Shown here in pieces: positions 38,853-46,480 of a stretch of DNA of 64,000 nucleotides. The number at the start of each line of letters is the position of its first letter. The stretch's first letter is position 1. Position numbers and translations under genes: made by a program. Source of the stretch: Tenacibaculum singaporense (GTDB taxonomy: Bacteria > Bacteroidota > Bacteroidia > Flavobacteriales > Flavobacteriaceae); contig NZ_CP032548.1 in assembly GCF_003867015.1 (NCBI RefSeq), positions 2,485,001 through 2,549,000 on the forward strand. The letters are read 5' to 3'. The notes under the pieces were generated by a model. The model was not told where the DNA came from, did not search any database, and saw only the letters and a program-made list of their open reading frames with translations.

Positions 38853-38887
38853 AAAAAAGGCTTCCTAAAATTTAGGAAGCCTTTTTA
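38853..38887 (-). terminator. First ilv attenuator terminator
   Basis: AGGCTTCCTAAA and TTTAGGAAGCCT form an almost loopless 12-bp stem (inner pairs will open to make the loop), flanked by A-run and T-run (AAAAAGG...CCTTTTTT on the minus strand). It lies 36 bp after the stop of the first leader peptide and 14 bp before the start of the second. Confidence 0.85.
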
Positions 38888-38922
38888 AAATTTATATAAT
38901 TTAATAATAAAATACCACTTCC

Positions 38923-38988
38923 TTATCCCTGTGAAATAATCACAATGACAATAATAATAGAAATGATATTTAATACTTGTTTCTTCAT
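38923..38988 (-). CDS. First ilv operon leader peptide
   Basis: 21-residue ORF from ATG at 38988, beginning MKKQVLN and then IISIIIVIVII: eight Ile and two Val codons among eleven, ending SQG and TAA. Followed by its own terminator. Together with the second leader it forms a tandem attenuator in the roughly 430-nt leader of ilvEDBNCA. The ATG is only about 10 nt from a -7-like element, so the mRNA leader before it would be very short. Confidence 0.8.
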   Translation of the reverse strand: MKKQVLNIISIIIVIVIISQG

Positions 38989-38997
38989 TTGATGTCA

Positions 38998-39005
38998 CAA
39001 ATATT
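38998..39005 (-). promoter_or_regulatory. Possible -7 element of the ilv leader promoter
   Basis: Minus-strand AATATTTG differs from TAnnTTTG at one position. No clear -33 TTG is present. Its distance to the leader ATG matches that of the arg leader promoter, which supports it modestly. Confidence 0.35.
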
Positions 39006-39144
39006 TGAAATTATTTTTTAGTTATCCTAATATTTTTTTGTTTTTTTTATTTCTCCTCATAAAAAAACACCTCATAACCTCTTGTATCACTTACACTTAC
39101 AAAAGTTTTTATTTTTTATTTAGTATTTATCAAAATTTATTTTA

Positions 39145-39152
39145 TAGATTTG
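39145..39152 (+). promoter_or_regulatory. -7 promoter element of the arginine operon leader
   Basis: TAGATTTG, exact match to TAnnTTTG, 8 nt before the ATG of the Arg leader peptide. The -33 region is T-rich without a clear TTG. The transcript would carry about 310 nt of leader before the first structural gene. Confidence 0.5.
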
Positions 39153-39159
39153 TGCCGTT

Positions 39160-39225
39160 ATGCAAACAAATAAAATATACAACAATATACCCAGTTTTTT
39201 AGTGCGGTCTTTCAACCGACGCTAG
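39160..39225 (+). CDS. Arginine operon leader peptide
   Basis: 21-residue ORF beginning MQTNKIYNN and ending FLVRSFNRR then TAG: three Arg codons (CGG, CGA, CGC) in the last six. A long imperfect stem can form between 39175-39201 (ATACAACAATATACCCAG...TTTTTTAG) and 39238-39256 (CTAAACTGAGTATTGTAT), followed by AATTTTATTTTT, so an attenuator-type switch is plausible. Arg-codon leader peptides are uncommon because arginine operons are usually run by ArgR. Position, codon content and hairpin agree, but no comparative evidence was available. Confidence 0.6.
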   Translation: MQTNKIYNNIPSFLVRSFNRR

Positions 39226-39301
39226 TCTTCCTTTTGTCCTAAACTGAGTATTGTATAATTTTATTTTTCACCTTTTGATTTCTATAATCTACATTTTTAT
39301 A

Positions 39302-39376
39302 TTGTTACCAACTCTTGTTATTGTTTTCAATAACGTAGCTGTTGTACGACCTATTTTTATCCGACGTCGCCCGTAA
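39302..39376 (+). other. Possible second Arg-codon leader (no ATG)
   Basis: A frame open from 39248 ends VRPIFIRRRP then TAA at 39374-39376, with three consecutive Arg codons CGA-CGT-CGC at 39362-39370 and CGA at 39347. The only starts are TTG (for example 39302). It is followed 17 nt later by a terminator-like hairpin. This mirrors the second module of the divergent ilv leader, but translation is uncertain. Confidence 0.35.
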
Positions 39377-39392
39377 GGGTGCTACTTCTTTT

Positions 39393-39423
39393 GGGAACCT
39401 AGGTGCGTCCGGTTCTTCTTTTC
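39393..39423 (+). terminator. Attenuator-type terminator before the arginine operon
   Basis: GAACC-TA-GG, loop TGCGT, CC-GGTTC, then TTCTTTTC. The 3' strand (CGTCCGG, 39406-39412) can alternatively pair with CCGACG at 39361-39366, which overlaps the Arg codons of the possible second leader. The remaining 45 bp to the GNAT start show nothing further. Confidence 0.5.
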
Positions 39424-39467
39424 AAACCACCGATTTTTAACAAAATGTTTATCTAAAATCAATTTCA

Positions 39468-40079
39468 ATGAGAGTTGTTATTGCTGATCAATCGCATAGT
39501 AAGTATGCTGAAATTATTTGTCAAACTATTGACGAAGCTGCTCTGGTTAGAGGCACAGGAATTGCCAAAAGAAAACCAGAATACATCATTACAAAGCTAG
39601 AAAATGGTAACGCTGTTATTGCCTTAGATGGCGATCAATTTGCTGGCTTTTGTTATATCGAAGCCTGGAGTCATGGCAAATTTGTAGCCAATTCTGGGTT
39701 GATTGTTCACCCAAACTATAGAGGTATCGGTTTAGCCAAACAAATAAAAAAAGTAGTTTATGAGCATTCTAGAACCAAGTTTCCTAATGCCAAAATATTT
39801 AGTATCACAACTGGTTTGGCAGTTATGAAACTCAATAGCGAACTAGGCTATAAACCTGTTACTTTTTCTGAACTTACAGAAGATCAATCTTTTTGGAATG
39901 GTTGCCAGACCTGTAAAAATTACGATGTTTTACAACGTACTCAGCAAAAAATGTGCTTGTGTACTGGTATGTTATACGATCCTAACAAAAAAACTCAGAA
40001 CATAAAAGTAAAAGATAAAGTCTTTCAAAGGCTAAAAAGAATCAAGGAAACCATCTTCCTAAAAAAAGACAAAAAATGA
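39468..40079 (+). CDS. GNAT N-acyltransferase at the head of the arginine operon
   Basis: 203 residues. GNAT fold with acyl-CoA loop HPNYRGIGLAKQIKK (81-95) and GLIV strand. After the fold comes an unusual Cys cluster: C146xxC149 and C163xC165, possibly a metal site. Its stop overlaps the argG start (ATGA). No argJ or classical argA is visible in the operon, so this is the best candidate for the first step, the N-acylation of glutamate. Whether the acyl group is acetyl or succinyl is open, because Bacteroidota argF' enzymes can be N-succinylornithine-specific. Confidence 0.8.
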   Translation: MRVVIADQSHSKYAEIICQTIDEAALVRGTGIAKRKPEYIITKLENGNAVIALDGDQFAGFCYIEAWSHGKFVANSGLIVHPNYRGIGLAKQIKKVVYEHSRTKFPNAKIFSITTGLAVMKLNSELGYKPVTFSELTEDQSFWNGCQTCKNYDVLQRTQQKMCLCTGMLYDPNKKTQNIKVKDKVFQRLKRIKETIFLKKDKK

Positions 40080-41254
40080 AAAAATTAGTAATTGCTTATA
40101 GCGGCGGATTAGATACTTCGTACTGTGCAGTAAGCTTATCGAAACAAGAATATGAAGTTCATGCAGTTAGCGTGAATACTGGCGGATTTTCTTCCGAAGA
40201 AATTAAAAAAATTGAACACAACGCCTACACAATGGGAGTGGCTACCTATAAAAATATCAATGCAGTAGCTGATTATTACAACAAAGTAATTAAATACTTA
40301 ATTTTTGGTAACGTGTTAAAAAACAATACGTATCCTCTTTCGGTAAGTGCCGAAAGAATTGTGCAAGCCATAAAAATAGTAAACTACGCTAAAAGTATTG
40401 GTGCTAACTATATTGCACATGGTAGTACAGGTGCTGGAAACGATCAGGTGAGGTTTGATATGATTTTTCAAACCATTGCTCCTGAAATTGAAGTCATCAC
40501 ACCTATAAGAGATTTACAACTTTCAAGACAGGAAGAAATTGAATACTTAAAGAATAATGGAATTGATTTGTCTTGGGAGAAGACTAAATACTCTGTAAAT
40601 AAAGGTTTATGGGGAACCAGTGTGGGAGGTGAAGAAACTTTAACCTCAGAACATCCGTTACCAGAACATGCCTACCCTTCTCAAGTAACCAAAACAACGT
40701 CAGAACAGATAAAACTCTCTTTTGTAAAGGGTGAATTAATGGCTATCAATGACAACGAAAAAACTCCTGTACAAAACATTGAGCAATTGAATGAAATTGC
40801 CTCAAAATTCGGAATTGGTAGAGACATCCATGTAGGAGATACTATCGTTGGAATTAAAGGAAGAGTTGGTTTTGAAGCTGCTGCGGCATTAATCACTATT
40901 AAAGCACATCACTTACTTGAGAAACACACCTTAACCAAGTGGCAATTACAACACAAAGAGTATTTAGCAAGTTTTTATGGTATGCATTTACATGAAGGTC
41001 AGTATTTAGATCCTGTGATGAGAGATATGGAAGCCTTCTTTACAAATAGCCAAGCAAAGGTAACTGGCGATGTTTTTGTGACGCTAAAACCATATCATTT
41101 TACACTAGATGGAATTGATTCTCCTCATGATTTAATGAATGCCAAATTTGGTAGCTACGGTGAACTAAACAAAGGATGGACAGCTGAAGATGCGAAAGGT
41201 TTTATCAAGATCTTAGGAAATCAGAATAAAATATATCAACAGGTTAATAAGTAA
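40076..41254 (+). CDS. argG: Argininosuccinate synthase
   Basis: 392 residues. The ATP-pyrophosphatase P-loop is AYSGGLDTSYCAV (8-20); other landmarks are AHGSTGAGNDQVRFD and the SVGGEETLTSEHPLPE segment. It joins citrulline and aspartate using ATP. It belongs to a branch with VNTGG in place of the usual VGQ after the P-loop region. Overlaps the GNAT gene by 4 bp and is followed by a 151-bp gap containing a repeat element. Confidence 0.93.
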   Translation: MKKLVIAYSGGLDTSYCAVSLSKQEYEVHAVSVNTGGFSSEEIKKIEHNAYTMGVATYKNINAVADYYNKVIKYLIFGNVLKNNTYPLSVSAERIVQAIKIVNYAKSIGANYIAHGSTGAGNDQVRFDMIFQTIAPEIEVITPIRDLQLSRQEEIEYLKNNGIDLSWEKTKYSVNKGLWGTSVGGEETLTSEHPLPEHAYPSQVTKTTSEQIKLSFVKGELMAINDNEKTPVQNIEQLNEIASKFGIGRDIHVGDTIVGIKGRVGFEAAAALITIKAHHLLEKHTLTKWQLQHKEYLASFYGMHLHEGQYLDPVMRDMEAFFTNSQAKVTGDVFVTLKPYHFTLDGIDSPHDLMNAKFGSYGELNKGWTAEDAKGFIKILGNQNKIYQQVNK

Positions 41255-41278
41255 GCAATTATCAGTTATCAATGAACA

Positions 41279-41341
41279 GATTGCCACGTTTCACTCGCAA
41301 TGACGTCATCATGAGGAGTGATAACGACGTGATGATCTCTA
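41279..41341. repeat. Extragenic inverted repeat between argG and argC
   Basis: AGATTGCCACG...CACTCGCAATGACGTCAT...GACGTGATGATCTC; the ends belong to the common GTCATTGCGAG...GCAATCTC family that also occurs, inverted, at 45605-45668. Flanking TTATCAGTTATCA and TTAACTGATAACA add an outer inverted repeat. Confidence 0.55.
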
Positions 41342-41405
41342 AAAATTAACTGATAACAATACAAACAAATGACAAATCTCACTTAGTGAGTAAACAACAA
41401 ACAAT

Positions 41406-42383
41406 ATGATACAAGTAGGAATCATCGGAGGTGCAGGTTATACAGCAGGAGAGTTAATTAGGCTTTTATTACAACATCCAAAAGCTGCTATTAATTTTGT
41501 ATATAGTACATCTAATGCCGGTAATAAAATAGCGAATGTCCATCAGGATTTAGTGGGGAGTACTGATTTAACATTCACCAATAAAATCAATGCTTCAGTA
41601 GATGTGCTGTTTTTATGCTTAGGGCATGGAAATTCTAAACAGTTTTTAGAAACACATACCTTTTCAAATCATACAAAAATTATTGATTTAGGAAATGATT
41701 TTAGATTGGAAGCAGATAGCAACTTTCAAGGAAAAGAATTTGTGTATGGTTTACCTGAATTTCAAAAAGAAGCAATACAAAACGCTTCTTATATTGCAAA
41801 TCCAGGTTGTTTTGCTACGGCTATTCAATTAGGATTCCTTCCATTAGCTAACACTGGTTTATTACAGAATGATGTACATATAAATGCGGTTACTGGTGCT
41901 ACTGGTGCGGGGACTTCACTATCAGCAACTACTCATTTTACATGGAGAGATAATAACTTTTCGTACTACAAACCATTTACGCATCAGCATTTAGGAGAAA
42001 TCAATCAGACCTTACACACACTTCAAACCAGTTTTAAATCAGAGGTTTTATTTCTTCCTAATAGAGGAAATTTTTCAAGAGGCATTTACGCTACGCAGTA
42101 CACACATTTTGAGGGAACCTTAGACGAAGCGAAACAATTATATACAGAGTATTATAAAGACGCTGTTTTTACTCATATGGCAGACCAAGAGCTACATTTA
42201 AAACAGGTAGTAAACACCAACAAGTGTTTAATTCATTTGCATAAACACAGAGATAAGCTCCTCATAACAAGCATTATTGATAATTTATTAAAAGGAGCCT
42301 CTGGGCAAGCAGTCCAAAACATGAACCTGATGTTTGGTTTTCAAGAGAATACAGGATTACAACTAAAAGCAACTTATTTTTAA
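41406..42383 (+). CDS. argC: N-acetyl(or N-succinyl)-gamma-glutamyl-phosphate reductase
   Basis: 325 residues. NADPH motif GIIGGAGYTAGELIRLL (6-22), catalytic Cys in ANPGCFATAIQLGFLPL (about C136) and the conserved ATGAGTSLS and FLPNRGNFSRGI segments. It reduces the acyl-phosphate made by ArgB to the semialdehyde. Followed 10 bp later by proC. Confidence 0.93.
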   Translation: MIQVGIIGGAGYTAGELIRLLLQHPKAAINFVYSTSNAGNKIANVHQDLVGSTDLTFTNKINASVDVLFLCLGHGNSKQFLETHTFSNHTKIIDLGNDFRLEADSNFQGKEFVYGLPEFQKEAIQNASYIANPGCFATAIQLGFLPLANTGLLQNDVHINAVTGATGAGTSLSATTHFTWRDNNFSYYKPFTHQHLGEINQTLHTLQTSFKSEVLFLPNRGNFSRGIYATQYTHFEGTLDEAKQLYTEYYKDAVFTHMADQELHLKQVVNTNKCLIHLHKHRDKLLITSIIDNLLKGASGQAVQNMNLMFGFQENTGLQLKATYF

Positions 42384-42393
42384 AATAAAAGAC

Positions 42394-43191
42394 ATGAAAA
42401 TAGCAATTATAGGAACAGGTAACTTAGGAAAATCGATCGCTAAAGGATTGATACAAAACAATTCGTTTTCTCAACTTTTCTTAACCAAGAGAAACATTGA
42501 AGAACTTAATGAATTTAAAGAGTTGCCCAACGTTTTCATTAGTTCTAATAACAAGGAAGCAATCACAGCATCTGATGTGCTAATTTTTGCAGTACAACCA
42601 ACACATTTAGAAGCTCTTTTAAAAGAAACTGATTCTCTGTTATCAGATAATCATATAGTAATTTCTACAGTTGCTGGTTTTTCTATTGAAAAAATGGAAG
42701 CTCTTATTGGTTCAGATACTACTATTATCAGAGCCATGCCTAATACTGCTATTGCCGTTGGAAAATCGATGACTTGTCTTAGTGGTAATACTCAAAAGAA
42801 GGAAGATTTAAAAATAGCTACAACTATTTTCAATCAACTAGGAACTTCTATGATTATTCCTGAAAATCAAATGCAAGCAGCCACCGTAATATGTGCTAGT
42901 GGAATTGCTTTTTGGATGCGCTTAATACGGGCAACTACACAAGCCGCTATTCAGTTAGGTTTTGACGCCAAAGAAGCACAAGAGCTCGCTATGCATACCA
43001 GCGAAGGTGCTGCCAACCTACTCATAGCTACAGGAAATCATCCTGAAGAAGAAATCGATAAAGTTACCACTCCAAAAGGCTGTACCATTGAAGGTTTGAA
43101 TGAAATGGAACATAAAGGTTTAAGTGCCGCCTTAATACAGGGAATGGTAGCCTCTTTTAACAAAATTAATACCATAAAAAAAGAAAACTAA
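42394..43191 (+). CDS. proC: Pyrroline-5-carboxylate reductase
   Basis: 265 residues. N-terminal NAD(P) motif IIGTGNLGKSIAKGL (4-18), FAVQPTHLEALL, IRAMPNTAIAVGKSMT and the C-terminal family signature KVTTPKGCTIEGLNEM. It makes proline from pyrroline-5-carboxylate. Its place between argC and argD, touching argD (stop and start share one base at 43191), is a flavobacterial arrangement that ties proline supply to the arginine operon. Confidence 0.92.
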   Translation: MKIAIIGTGNLGKSIAKGLIQNNSFSQLFLTKRNIEELNEFKELPNVFISSNNKEAITASDVLIFAVQPTHLEALLKETDSLLSDNHIVISTVAGFSIEKMEALIGSDTTIIRAMPNTAIAVGKSMTCLSGNTQKKEDLKIATTIFNQLGTSMIIPENQMQAATVICASGIAFWMRLIRATTQAAIQLGFDAKEAQELAMHTSEGAANLLIATGNHPEEEIDKVTTPKGCTIEGLNEMEHKGLSAALIQGMVASFNKINTIKKEN

Positions 43192-44318
43192 TGAGTTTAT
43201 TTAACGTATATCCTCTATTTGATATTACCCCAGTAACCGCCAACGATGTATATGTATACGACGATAAAGGCACAGAGTATTTAGATTTATATGGCGGACA
43301 TGCCGTAATTTCTATCGGGCATTCACACCCTACCTATGTAAAAAACATTAGCCAGCAGGTAGCTAAACTAGGTTTTTATAGCAACGCTATTCAGAATCCG
43401 TTACAAGTTGAGTTAGCTTCGCAACTAGAAAACATTTCAGGTTGTAAAGATTATCAATTATTTTTATGCAATTCGGGAGCTGAGGCTAATGAAAATGCCT
43501 TAAAACTAGCCTCTTTTCATACTGGTAAGCAAAAGGTAATTGCCTTTAAGAACTCGTTTCACGGGCGTACTTCTGCAGCCGTAGCAGCAACTGACAATCC
43601 TAAAATTGTTGCTCCTATCAATGCACAACAAGAGGTTATCTTTTTAAAATTTGAAGATTTAACAGGTGTTGAAAAGGCTTTACAGAACAATGATATTTGT
43701 GCTATTATTATAGAAACCATTCAAGGTATAGGCGGATTAGACGAAGTTTCTACAACTTTTTACCAAGGATTAGAAAACCTATGTAAACAATACAACACAT
43801 TACTTATTGCTGATGAAATTCAGTGCGGATTTGGTAGAACGGGTGATTTCTTTGCTTTTCAAAAACACGGCATTACTCCGCATATCATTTCTATGGCAAA
43901 AGGAATGGGGAACGGGTTTCCTGTGGGTGGAATTTTAATTCATCCAAGCATCAAAGCTTCTTATGGGTTATTGGGAACTACTTTTGGTGGTAATCACTTA
44001 GCCTGTGCTGCTTCCTTAGCAGTTACTGAAACCATTAAAAAAGAACAATTGATGGAAAATGCACTGCAAATTGCTGCTTATTTTATGGAACAAGCAGCTT
44101 CAATTCTGCAGATAACAGCTGTAAAAGGAAGAGGTTTAATGTTAGGGTTAGAATTCGATTCTCCTATTGCTGACCTAAGAAAGAACCTAATATTCAAACA
44201 TCACATTTTTACAGGAAGTGCCAAGAATCCTAATTTATTAAGAGTTCTTCCGCCATTAACCATTCAAAAACAACATATCGATATGTTTTTTGAAGCTTTA
44301 AAAAAGGAACTGTCATGA
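43191..44318 (+). CDS. argD: Acylornithine aminotransferase
   Basis: 375 residues, class III PLP transaminase. Landmarks: LYGGHAVISIGHSHP, CNSGAEANENALKLA, FHGRTSAAVAAT, LLIADEIQCGFGRTG and the PLP-Lys in SMAKGMGNGFPVGG (about K235). It aminates N-acylglutamate semialdehyde to N-acylornithine. It overlaps argF' by 4 bp (ATGA). Confidence 0.92.
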   Translation: MSLFNVYPLFDITPVTANDVYVYDDKGTEYLDLYGGHAVISIGHSHPTYVKNISQQVAKLGFYSNAIQNPLQVELASQLENISGCKDYQLFLCNSGAEANENALKLASFHTGKQKVIAFKNSFHGRTSAAVAATDNPKIVAPINAQQEVIFLKFEDLTGVEKALQNNDICAIIIETIQGIGGLDEVSTTFYQGLENLCKQYNTLLIADEIQCGFGRTGDFFAFQKHGITPHIISMAKGMGNGFPVGGILIHPSIKASYGLLGTTFGGNHLACAASLAVTETIKKEQLMENALQIAAYFMEQAASILQITAVKGRGLMLGLEFDSPIADLRKNLIFKHHIFTGSAKNPNLLRVLPPLTIQKQHIDMFFEALKKELS

Positions 44319-45253
44319 AGAAATACACCAGCCTAAAAGACATTGAAAACCTTTCAGGTACCATTCAAAAGGCAATTCAATTAAAAGAAAGTCCCTATCA
44401 GTTTGCTGATTTGGGAAAACACAAAACCTTAGTCATGCTTTTTTTCAATGCTAGTTTACGTACAAGATTAAGTACCGAAAAAGCGGCTAAAAACTTAGGT
44501 ATGGAGGTAAGTGTGTTAAATATTACCAATGCTTGGAATATGGAGTTTGAAGACGGTACAGTAATGAATTTAAGTACTTCAGAACATATTAAAGAAGCTT
44601 CCATGGTGATTTCTCAGTATGCTGACATTATTGCGGTAAGAGCTTTTCCTACTTTAGAAAACAAGGAAAAAGACAGAGCTGAAACAGTACTCAACAGTTT
44701 TGTTAAATACGCTACGGTGCCTATTGTGAATATGGAAAGTGCTACTGACCACCCGTTACAAGCGTTGGCAGATGCGATTACCATTACTGAAACTAAAACA
44801 GTATCTAAACCCAAAGTAGTACTGTCGTGGGCACCGCACCCAAAAGCATTACCACATTCGGTTGCCAATGGTTTTGTACACCTCATGCACAACATGGATG
44901 TAGAGTTTGTTATAACGCATCCCGAAGGGTACGAGTTAGATTCTGAAATTACAAAAGAATTTCCTATAGAGTACAATCAAGAAAAAGCTTTTGAAAATGC
45001 CGACTTTATCTATGCTAAAAACTGGAGTTCTTTTAATGAGTATGGTAAAATACTAAATGAAGACCCCAACTGGATGATTACTCAGGAAAAAATAGGCGCT
45101 GCTAAATTTATGCACTGCTTACCCATTAGAAGAAATGTAGTAGCGGAAGATGCTGTTTTAGATGGTGAAAATTCTCTTGTGATTGAACAAGCCAACAACA
45201 GAACCTTTGCTGCACAGATAGTATTAAAGGAGATTTTAACTCATTTAAGTTGA
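44315..45253 (+). CDS. argF': N-acylornithine carbamoyltransferase (acetyl or succinyl type)
   Basis: 312 residues. Carbamoyl-phosphate motif FFNASLRTR (43-51), HPLQALAD near residue 149 and MHCLPIRRNV at the C-terminal side place it in the acetyl/succinylornithine branch, not ordinary ornithine carbamoyltransferase. The residue before EHIKE in the 80s loop is Ser89; from memory of published work, Glu at this place gives acetylornithine and Pro or Ser gives succinylornithine preference. That points to N-succinylornithine here, but is inference. Confidence 0.87.
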   Translation: MKKYTSLKDIENLSGTIQKAIQLKESPYQFADLGKHKTLVMLFFNASLRTRLSTEKAAKNLGMEVSVLNITNAWNMEFEDGTVMNLSTSEHIKEASMVISQYADIIAVRAFPTLENKEKDRAETVLNSFVKYATVPIVNMESATDHPLQALADAITITETKTVSKPKVVLSWAPHPKALPHSVANGFVHLMHNMDVEFVITHPEGYELDSEITKEFPIEYNQEKAFENADFIYAKNWSSFNEYGKILNEDPNWMITQEKIGAAKFMHCLPIRRNVVAEDAVLDGENSLVIEQANNRTFAAQIVLKEILTHLS

Positions 45254-45269
45254 ATTTAAATTTTGACTT

Positions 45270-45372
45270 GTCAGTTCGAGTGTCGACCTGAGGGAGATGT
45301 ATCGAGAACTACTTGAAAACGTCTCGATACAATTTTTCTTCCTTTCAGTACGAAAAATCACTCGACGTGACA
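45270..45372. repeat. MITE-like element, TCGAG family, copy 1
   Basis: Ends GTCAGTTCGAGTG and CACTCGACGTGACA; inner arms TGTATCGAGAAC and GTCTCGATACA. A second copy with the same ends and inner arms lies at 47579-47702 in the next long gap of the operon. Confidence 0.65.
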
Positions 45373-45404
45373 TTAAATTAAAAGATAATTGAAATATGAA
45401 AACT

Positions 45405-45514
45405 GTCTGTATAAAGAAATAACGAGTGAAAAAGCGAAAATGCTAAGCGTAACTTTAAGCATGAAGCTTTGAAAATGAGTGGTGCGTAGCAATTTCCTCT
45501 TTACAGACTTGATT
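45405..45514. repeat. Inverted-repeat element with GTCTGTATAAAG ends
   Basis: GTCTGTATAAAGAAAT near 45405 pairs with ATTTCCTCTTTACAGAC near 45498-45514. A central TAAGCGTAACTTTAAGCATGA-like part may also pair. Only copy seen in the window. Confidence 0.5.
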
Positions 45515-45604
45515 TTTTGGTTCGTTTTTTATCAAGAAAAAATGAACAAATTATTAATATGAATAACAATAATTCAAAAGATGATAAAAGGTAACCTTAA
45601 TAAG

Positions 45605-45668
45605 ATAACCACGTCACTCTCGCTCCTCGTTATGACGTCATTGCGAGCGAAGCGTGGCAATCTCTTTG
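45605..45668. repeat. Extragenic GTCATTGCGAG/GCAATCTC repeat
   Basis: ACCACGTCACTCTCGCTCC...GACGTCATTGCGAGCGAAGCGTGGCAATCTC; inverted counterpart of the element at 41279-41341. Confidence 0.6.
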
Positions 45669-45700
45669 TAAATACATATCGATTACTAAAAACTTAAAAA

Positions 45701-46480
45701 ATGAAAACCATAAAGATTGTTAAAATAGGCGGAAACATCATTAATGATAAAAAAGCTTTGAACAACTTCTTAGCTGATTTCGCTCAGTTAAAAGGTCCGA
45801 AAGTATTAGTTCATGGTGGTGGAAAACTAGCTTCTGAATTGGCTAAACAGTTGAATATTCCTGTGACGATGATTGATGGCAGACGTGTAACCGATACACA
45901 AACTTTAGATTTAATTACTATGGTATATGCAGGTAAAATCAACAAGCAAATTGTTACGCAGTTACAAGCGCATAACACCAACGCTATAGGTTTTACAGGA
46001 GCGGACGGAAATACTATTGTATCAACCAAACGTCCTGCAGAACCTATAGATTACGGATTTGCAGGCGACGTTGTTACCGTAAACCCGCAAGTACTAACCA
46101 TATTAATTAATAACGAAGTAACGCCTGTGTTTTGTGCGATTACGCACGATGCTAACGGACAGTTATTAAACACAAATGCAGATACCATAGCCTCAGAAAT
46201 TGCTATAGGTCTCTCTGCTCATTTTAGTACAGAACTATATTACTGTTTTGAAAAATCAGGAGTGCTAAGTGATGTAACCGATGACAACTCTATTATCGAA
46301 CAAATCACTTCAGAATCCTACGCGCAATTAAAAGCTGATGGAGTCATATTTGAAGGAATGCTTCCTAAACTAGATAACTGCTTTCACGCCCTAAAAAACA
46401 ACGTTCATAAAGTTCATATAGGTAGTACAACTATGCTATTTAATTCAAAAAACAAACACACCTCATTACAACTATCATGA
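45701..46480 (+). CDS. argB: Acetylglutamate kinase-family enzyme
   Basis: 259 residues, amino-acid kinase fold: KIVKIGGNIIND (Lys for phosphate), VLVHGGGKLASELA and a Glu/Asn-rich sugar-like end NTNADTIASEIA. It phosphorylates the N-acylglutamate made in the first step. It overlaps the argE-like gene by 4 bp (ATGA). Acyl specificity may follow that of ArgF'. Confidence 0.92.
   Translation: MKTIKIVKIGGNIINDKKALNNFLADFAQLKGPKVLVHGGGKLASELAKQLNIPVTMIDGRRVTDTQTLDLITMVYAGKINKQIVTQLQAHNTNAIGFTGADGNTIVSTKRPAEPIDYGFAGDVVTVNPQVLTILINNEVTPVFCAITHDANGQLLNTNADTIASEIAIGLSAHFSTELYYCFEKSGVLSDVTDDNSIIEQITSESYAQLKADGVIFEGMLPKLDNCFHALKNNVHKVHIGSTTMLFNSKNKHTSLQLS

Larger units (their letters stand above)
45254..45700. 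other. 447-bp gene-free stretch inside the arginine operon
   Basis: Contains three distinct inverted-repeat elements (45270-45372, 45405-45514, 45605-45668) and the segment GGTTCGTTTTTTATCAAG...AAAAAATGAAC. No ORF is supportable. It may be transcribed through, or it may split the operon. Confidence 0.7.

Noticed and set aside
39005..39202. Plus-strand ORF of 65 codons at 39005-39202
   Set aside because: Phe/Lys-rich low-complexity translation running through the divergent promoter region and overlapping the better supported Arg leader peptide.
45515..45560. GGTTCGTTTTTTATCAAG...AAAAAATGAAC as the remnant of a coding gene
   Set aside because: Too short to support a pseudogene; it resembles a common flavobacterial extragenic segment and no longer frame surrounds it.
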